Assembly: GCA_964034945.1 (NCBI GenBank)
Contig: OZ035963.1
Location: 62,159,182-62,223,181 of the forward strand
Direction: 5' to 3'
Source: Chrysopilus asiliformis
Taxonomy: Eukaryota; Arthropoda; Insecta; Diptera; Rhagionidae
Length of the DNA: 64,000 nt
The first letter of the stretch is position 1, and each line of letters opens with the position of its first letter. Below the pieces are notes generated by a model. It was not told where the DNA came from, did no database searches, and saw nothing but the letters and a program-made list of their open reading frames with translations. The position numbers and the translations under genes are program-made. Below, one piece after another: positions 57,571 through 64,000 of this stretch.

Positions 57571-59214
57571 GATTTTTTTTATTCAAAATTTTGTAATAAT
57601 AATTTCGATTGCAATTATAAGCTTTTTTTTTTGTCTACTTGGTACAAAGCTCAATTAGATGTCAAAAATATTTGCTGGCAAGACACATTATACCAACTTT
57701 CAAGAGTTTAGGAGGTTAGAGACCCATAAAATCTGACTAACAATGCCGCCCGCATCCGAATTTAGAAATCGGGAGCCACCTACGCGTCTCTTTTTTTGCT
57801 GAAACGTTTGGCACAACAAAACATGGATACTACAGCGCATAGCAACAAAAACAAGTTTCCAATTTGTGATTTTCTCCCGCACTTTGTTATATTTTCCATT
57901 TATTTTGTCACATAAAACTCATTGCTTGGCACCTTTTATAATCCAAATTGGCGCCACATCAAAAAATATTTGCACATCGAGCCAATCGAGTTTTGTCTTA
58001 TACGCCGGTCGCAATGATTGGCTTTGATATTAACGAGTTGTAATCAAAACTTCTATTCATTAAACCCGAATTTATTTATGATCGTATTTAATATCAGTTC
58101 ATGTTGCAAAACAACCCCCCTGGACCCGTCGAGGGTATCTTCTCGTCGCTATAGTAATTAAATCCGACACGCAAGGCGAATTTTCACCAGCAATTGCTAC
58201 TCACGGTTTGTTAGCTTCATTTCGCCGTGGCCAACTGTATAAGATTACAACATAGTGATGTGATTAGTGTTGAATTACCTGGCCTCCATGCAACGCAGCG
58301 GTAGTAATTCCCGGATTAGAGCGATCTTTAAGCCGGTTAGTCAGCGCAGCATTCATTCATTGGTCATTGCACATATTGCAGGGTCTCCGATTCTCAGTTG
58401 AACGGATTGCAAAAGTCGCCGTGCCGCTGTCGCGTCAAGCAGTTTTGAGTTTGAGATCTTAGAACATTGGAAAAGAGTTTCCTCAGTTTACGGTCTCCGA
58501 TTCCAGAGATCTTGGATAACGCGAACTGCTAGTTACGCAGATACGCATTTTGATTCTATCTACCTTCGCGTTTCGCACATGCTTTGCGGATCAAACGTTT
58601 TCCAGAGGGTTGGGCTGCTAAAATACACGTTTCCGACCTCAAACCGTGTATCACAACTGATCTTCGGGATCTGCTAGACTCGTTCTTTATCCACGTTTGA
58701 AGGAATCACGCGGATTGTCTGTTGTAAAATTCCTACTCAAAAAATGCAAAGAAGTTGTTTCGATTGTCGTCTTAAGGTCTTTAGACTGGGACGAAAATGT
58801 CTCTTCGTACCCCTGAATCCCTCCTGGAAGGAACTACGTTCCAAACAAATGACATTATTAAGTCCGTGAAAACAGCAGCTCCACTGTGAGTAGCACCACT
58901 TTTCAAAGTCGTGCCCTAGAACATTCTTCGTGAGAAGTAATCGGATTTAAGGCTTACAAACCAATCACCGATACGTGGGGAGTTTGAGCCTTCATTAAAA
59001 TTGTTTTTCGACAGGAAACTAACAGCAAACGTGTGCAATTTAGTTCAGCTACTTTGTTGTCAGAAATCATTCCAATTTTGTAGTTAATCTGTGGGTTTTG
59101 AAGACCGTTTCTTAAATTAATTAGAAATTTCAGCCAGGTTTGTCCCGCACGTTTTTCTAACCCCGAAAAAGATTTTGCAAGTGCAGATTTTTTGGCGGAA
59201 AGACGATTTTAATC
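57571..59214. other. Intergenic or intronic sequence, no gene seen
   Basis: The part from about 58,080 to 58,990 has balanced composition and few simple repeats. No frame over 60 codons with coding character, no RNA gene recognised. Confidence 0.4.
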
Positions 59215-59580
59215 TAGTGAAACCTTGCAATTGTCGTTAAATCCACCAAAACCTTATAATTGTTGTAAAACCCAATGAAACTGCTTAAATGACATCAAAT
59301 ACAGCAAAACTTTACAATTGTTTTAAAATCCCCAAATGTCGCTAGATCCAGAAATCTTACAATTGTGGTGGGATCCGATAGGACCTTCCAAATGCCACCG
59401 ACTCCAGAAAATTTTGCAATTGTTGTGAAATTCGAAAAAAACTTGTAAATGTCACCACTTTCAGAAAGACCTTACAAATCCAAGAATTGTTTTGAAGTCC
59501 AACAAAATTTTGCAAATGCCACCAGATTCAGAAAATCTTGCAATATCTGTGAAGACTGAAAAACACCTTACAAATGTTGC
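59215..59580. repeat. Degenerate minisatellite, ~65-75 bp unit, about five copies
   Basis: Repeated phrase CAGAAAATCTTGCAATTGTT, GTGAAATCCAACAAAACCTT and (G/A)CAAATGCCACCAGATTC with much variation. First and last copies are partial. No coding capacity. Confidence 0.65.
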
Positions 59581-61079
59581 TTAATTGCAGTTTGTGGCTT
59601 GTAATTGGTTAAAAATCGTCGGTCGGGCAAAATTGTTGTGAATTTGAGGAAGTCAAGGTGTGATATAGGTTGTGGCCTTAGAAAAAGTAACGAGAAATTT
59701 TTTTCTCTTGCAAAATTTTAGTGAAAAAAAATTGACGATATTCTGGTTCTAAAAGTTTACTTTGAACACCCACAACTTTTCTCCGATTTTCTCACCTTTT
59801 TTTTAAATCTTCAGACAATTTAAATTTGCATATTAAAGAATTCTAACTGATCTATCGTGACAGATAAATTTTTATACAAATTCAATTGTTAAACTAATGC
59901 GCCATGAATGAGAAGAGAATAAATATTCCGATGATCCTCTGGCAGTGAGAAGCTCGTTTGGCTGGAAATCTCAAGGTGGCCAACGATATGTATAATTAGG
60001 GAAATAAGGGGCTACGTGGACGATTCAAAATTTTAATAATTCTTCTGAAGAAAAGAAAATTTTAAAAAATCTGTTTAATTTACCAACGAAAGTGCAAAAA
60101 AGATGCAATGTTCGTCTTTCTTTTTACTTAACAGGACCTCTTACAGGCAGTAAGATAATTATTCTAGACGAGCGACTTTAAGTTAAAAAAAAACAGCGAC
60201 CTTTCTGTTCTAGATTTTTATCGTGTCCTCTTCTGAAAGCTAGCAAAATTAGGAGCCCTGAATTGAAAGTAGGCACACAAATTAGTTTTCTAGCTATAAT
60301 CCTGTTTGTGGAACTGGGATTCTTAACTCTTCTTCTTTTTGGTCGGGCCGTCACTGCTTAAGGTTTCCTAAAAGTTTATCTTCACCGTTGCACACCTTCA
60401 GTTTAATTATAATTCTGAACAACGGACGAAATTGCAACTGTTGTACGGTTTCGCAACGTATCAACAGCAGAAGACTTGTGACTCATTCTTAGTCTTCTCA
60501 AGCTGTGGTTTTACTAGAATTTTGATCCTGTGCTACCGCATCTGCAGTTTTACATAAATTTAAAATCATATATAAGGCTTGTAGCATTTGTAAGGTATCA
60601 ACAGCAAAAACTAAACCGAAAAAGAAAAAAAATTGCAACAAAATTTGACGTAAAACAAAAATGACACACACGTAAGCAGAGTAGCCCAACTGATCCCACA
60701 TTCCCCTACTGCTAAGCGATCGAATTTATGAAAATTCATAAATGTTTTTTTATCAATTGATTTTTAGCAACGTTTTATTTCGTTCCACATGTTAAAACCG
60801 GAAGTGCCGACTTGATAAATTCATTGTTTACAAAAAAAATTGTGAATATTTGTCTAAATATATCCGTATCTCGTCCAGTCAATGGCTGTCGAGTTTTATT
60901 GAAATGCTAACGACAAGACGACCAACGTGTGGGCAAAGTAAGTCAACCGAAACACAAGCGAGCTCCAAAGGAGGTTTACGAGAGACGCAAGACCTTGAGG
61001 TCCAACTTTTGAGGAATGCGTCGTCGTCGTCGTCTTGATTTTTACTTTTCGCCGTTTATTACGAATTTATTTCCATGTT
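59581..61079. other. Intergenic sequence, possible gene-proximal region at the right
   Basis: Mostly featureless. A frame at 60850-61038 ends in a TCG run (serines) and has no domain; a donor-like GCAAA|GTAAGT lies inside it at 60938. Confidence 0.35.
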
Positions 61080-61269
61080 TCCTTAGCGTTTTACGAGTAT
61101 TAAGCTTTTATTGAACGAGTTTTATAGAAGATCCAACCGACCGACCGCGCAACCTCTTTGTACACACGCACTTCAAATGCGCACCAACTTTTCAAAAAAT
61201 AAGCGCCAATCCAGCAGCAGCTCTCGTGTTTATTGACCATCAACGGCACACACCTTTTCCAGTGTAAGT
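61080..61269 (+). other. Candidate untranslated first exon with splice donor
   Basis: The stretch before 61264 is clearly less AT-rich than its surroundings (CCGACCGACCGCGCAACC, CCAATCCAGCAGCAGCTCTC). It ends with a strong donor, AGT|GTAAGT at 61264. With an acceptor at 61599 it would form the first intron of a gene running to the right. No TATA box was identified. Inference from composition and splice motifs only. Confidence 0.25.
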
Positions 61270-61607
61270 TATTTTTTCAATTTTATTTCTTTGCTCTGTC
61301 GTCGCGGATCAATCGCGAAATCTTTCTATTTATTTATTTTAATCTTGAGATTTTTTCCCAATTTTTTTTTAATTCTCAAGTATTTTGTTATCCAAATGGG
61401 TTTCTCTTAATGCTAAAAACGTATGGCTGTTTGCCATTAGAACGAGTGATTTTTTTTTGAAAAGATTTCTATGTGTGTCGGTTTAGGAGTGGAAAGTTGG
61501 TGAAAAACTTGTTTCCCAGTCCGAAAAAAATAAGAAGCATTAACCAGTCTTTTGACCGATTCGTTCTCCTATCACCATGTGTTAATTTTGTTTAACTAGT
61601 TTTGATC

Positions 61608-61811
61608 ATGGAGCCGGACTTTTCAAATCCCAAAGACCATACTTTAAACGAAACTCCATCAAACTTGGAGGAGGTCAATGGAGCTATCGCATTTGTGTAC
61701 ACAAGTTTATTGCCAAAATGGCAGTTCATTTCGATTACCTCAGCACCACTGAATTTTCTAGGTTTTCTCACTATGCTTACCTATCAGAAATTCTCTATTT
61801 ACGCATTATGA
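61608..61811 (+). CDS. Candidate first coding exon, unidentified
   Basis: An acceptor-like TTAATTTTGTTTAACTAG ends at 61599. ATG follows at 61608 and opens MEPDFSNPKDHTLNETPSNL, then EEVNGAIAFVYTSLLPKW, with a hydrophobic second half. The start context GATCATGG is acceptable. The early part has mixed, gene-like codon use; the last 15 codons do not. A donor could lie at GAG|GTCAAT (61673) or near 61761 (TAG|GTTTTC). NETP is a glycosylation-type motif, so an extracellular N-terminus is possible. No family recognised. Confidence 0.25.
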   Translation: MEPDFSNPKDHTLNETPSNLEEVNGAIAFVYTSLLPKWQFISITSAPLNFLGFLTMLTYQKFSIYAL

Positions 61812-62284
61812 GTTAAGAAAAAAAAAATCTGTAATAACATTGGATTATTCTATTTTCTTGAACTCTGATGATTCAAAGGAGTATCGGATTAATTCCAATA
61901 GTTTTGAGCTCGAATTAATAGAGCAATTGACCGCGTTTTTTCGTTAATTCGTGACGATGACGCCGAAAAGTCGTGATGGTTAAGATTCCTTGATTGATCA
62001 TTAAGCCACATAGCGAAATTTACGGATTAAGTAGGTAGCCAAGCCATGGCTAAACCGTTTCGAAATAATAAATTCTGAACTTGAAATTTTCGCGCGAAAT
62101 CTGTTTGGAAATTCGAAAAAAAAATTGGTATACCTACCTTTTGGAAATTGAAGGCTGGGCTGGTGGTAAATTTTGGGGTTTTGGTGCCTAAGCATAATTT
62201 GTAGTTACGTTAGAACAACTACAATTGTTGGCCCTTAGCTCTATTTGAGAGAAGACAATTTAAAAAAAAAAATCCATTTGTACT
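61812..62284. other. Intergenic or intronic sequence, no gene seen
   Basis: No supported structure; frames on the minus strand (62001-62195) have no domain. Confidence 0.4.
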
Positions 62285-62425
62285 GAGGATGGGGGCAGCA
62301 GTAGTCCGATTGGATTTTGATGTATGGAATTGTTATGCAAAATTATATTCTAAATACATTTGATGTTTATAATTTTTTCGATACGACTCACCGTTTTCGA
62401 TAAAAGTACAAAAAAAAAACTGTTT
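62285..62425 (-). repeat. Dispersed repeat family H, single inverse copy
   Basis: On the minus strand: GTACTTTTATCGAAAACGG, ATCGAAAAAATTATAAACAT, ATTTAGAATATAATTTTGC, ATACATCAAAATCCAATCGG: same order as 30240-30375. Confidence 0.65.
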
Positions 62426-62860
62426 CGTTTGCATAGGGGAGGGAGGAAGGAATTGCCCAATTTTGCCCGTTCAAAAGCTTAGCCTTGCTATTGACGAAAA
62501 TCGCGACTGTACAATATTTCAGATCTCCAGCTCAATATTTGTGTTTCGACACTTTTTTTTGATCTGCGGCGCATTTTTTCAACGTATCTTTGCCAAGGGC
62601 GCATATAGTTATGTCACAGTTATAGTCACGAAACTACAAAAATTTTCACATTTTCCAATTTGGGAGCATTTTATTGAAAAACTGAAAATGAAAAACTGTA
62701 ATTACAGCAACTGTTATAAATAGTAGATTGGAAAATTTACACAAGGAAGATATCGTTTCCGTGCAGCTGTTCAGCACAATAATTCAAAAAGGCAAAAAAG
62801 TCAGTTTTGAGACAATGATATGCTTGAAAATTTTCGTCTGCGGCGCAGTTCTCTTTAAGC

Positions 62861-63291
62861 GAGAACTCCAGTTGGGCAGAGGCAGCAGCAGAGGCAGAAG
62901 CAGAACTTTAGAACACATAGCGTCTTATGTGTTGAGCTACAATAAAGCAGCAGCAGAGGCAGCGGCAGAAGCAGAAACACATTTTAGCTCTAATCTCTAA
63001 ATTTCTGCTTTCAATTTAACCTCACAAATCGTTGTTGATATTTTCTGCATATATGGACGGAAGTAATTATTTGTAATACTTGAAATGGAGGAGAAATTAA
63101 TTGAATACTTCAAAAACAACGAAATATTATACGACAAATCATGCCGCGGATATAAATACGTACAACGTTTTGACAGGTTTCTGCTATTTTCGTCAGAATT
63201 CAAATTTCATTGTGGGACAGAAAGCAGATTCTGCTTCTGCCACTGCTACTGCTTCTGCCTCTGCTGCTGCCTCTGCTCAATTGGAGTTCTC
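62861..63291. mobile_element. Foldback element with 43-bp GCAGAGGCAG arms
   Basis: Arms 62861-62903 and 63249-63291 are inverse complements with two mismatches; each starts GAGAACTCCA(G/A)TTG(G/A)GCAG and continues as imperfect GCAGAGGCAGCAGCAG trinucleotides. A third, direct GCAGCAGCAGAGGCAG block lies at 62947-62974. Frames through the arms (62728-63000, 63085-63430) encode Ala/Glu/Cys-rich low complexity and are not genes. Confidence 0.7.
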
Positions 63292-64000
63292 CCTTTATTG
63301 GTTATTTCAAAATTTGAGTTGCATTCAACTGTTTATAGAACGCAGAAGTTGCATTTATTTAGAAAACGTTTTAATTTGCATCATTGCGTTGCATTCGACT
63401 AGAAAAATTTCACCTGCGGCCCATATTTAGCAATTGTTTGCGGGTAGTTGAATTTTTGATTCTCGTTAAAGTCAAAATTTTCTGTTCTAAAGAAATGCTC
63501 GTGCCCAATTTTTTGCCTCTACAATTTTTTTCCCTGCACCTTTTTTCCCTCCAATTTTATTCCCTGTCCAAGAAAACTTTCAAATAAGATGAAATTGTTA
63601 AATAAAAATATTCACTTTTTCGTATATAACCTTTCACCCCCTCCCCTGCGACTCATCTTGTCCCAGTTTAACACAAAACAAATTTGGCCAACTTAATTAT
63701 GAGTCATTTTAGGTAAACACCTTGACTGAAAGACGCCTCGGCGTCAAATTCTTAGGTCTAACTCAATTTCTTTGGCAATTATCGTATTCACAAATGCATG
63801 CACTCATAGAATTGTGTATTTATGGTTTCAAAAACCATAGCTATCCTTCATTAATTCACTTGAATCCGCATTAAGTACAATTAAATTGCACAATCGGTAT
63901 TAACTCATAATGAACTTCGAATATTATGTGAAATAAATCGATTTAGAGTTCTTCAAATGATATTTTGCCCACTTAAGTCATAGTCAACAAAATTATCATA
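63292..64000. other. Intergenic or intronic sequence, no gene seen
   Basis: T-rich sequence with CCCTCCAATTTTATTCCCT-type variants (63505-63570) and nothing codable. Confidence 0.45.

Noticed and set aside
60850..61038. 62-codon frame ending in a serine run
   Set aside because: No family resemblance, and the serine run is a TCG microsatellite. A donor-like site inside it suggests non-coding transcript at best.
62728..63430. Ala/Glu-rich and Cys-rich frames
   Set aside because: They translate the GCAGAG trinucleotide arms of a foldback element in different frames.

Overview
The window reads as nuclear DNA of an insect, most likely a fly or midge (Diptera). It is AT-rich, gene-poor and full of short non-autonomous transposons and simple repeats. 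It carries a eukaryotic tRNA-Asn pair and two single-exon secreted trypsin-fold proteases with TATA/initiator promoters, GATA sites and AATAAA signals. I see no operons, Shine-Dalgarno sites or CRISPR arrays. The order assignment is inference from the protease type and promoter style; no species can be named.

Genes. Two intact protease genes lie on the + strand about 7.5 kb apart: gene A (3719-4639) and gene B (12129-12944). They are paralogues of the chymotrypsin-like/lectizyme-like S1A group of dipteran guts. Both keep His-Asp-Ser. Gene A has lost one cysteine from each of two conserved disulfides and has no visible signal peptide behind its promoter. Gene B has Ala where the oxyanion-hole Gly193 is expected. 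The only RNA genes are two identical tRNA-Asn(GTT) genes, at 473-546 (-) and 6348-6421 (+), inside an inverted ~320-bp duplication. At the right edge (61.1-61.8 kb) and at 55.0-55.3 kb (-) there are weak candidates for exons of genes extending beyond the window.

Mobile DNA. A Helitron-like family (starts TC, ends in a GC hairpin plus CTAG, inserted between A and T) has four structurally complete copies (6537, 10349, 28981, 56836) and one relic (1583). Two insertions can be compared with an empty paralogous site inside this same window, one of them to the base. Other elements are: a TA-flanked 1.4-kb element (14865-16243); a 612-bp element with 12-bp flanking repeats (17650-18261); an internally deleted mariner-type element with a transposase remnant (41054-41610); a GGGCTGTCC MITE family; a 658-bp CAGGGGC element; a 415-bp CTGGAGC element; and a nested cluster at 55.6-56.4 kb with a TTAA-flanked MITE and a hAT-type MITE with a perfect 8-bp duplication.

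Repeats and foldbacks. A 1.5-kb CAGA/CTGT satellite (37.4-38.9 kb) contains about 88 copies of a 12-bp unit with one substitution. Several near-perfect hairpins (16339, 20156, 25949, 47225, a double one at 11400) and an 86-bp-arm inverted repeat (31129-31358) are unexplained by the genes. The rest, most of the 64 kb, is AT-rich intergenic or intronic sequence in which I see nothing codable.
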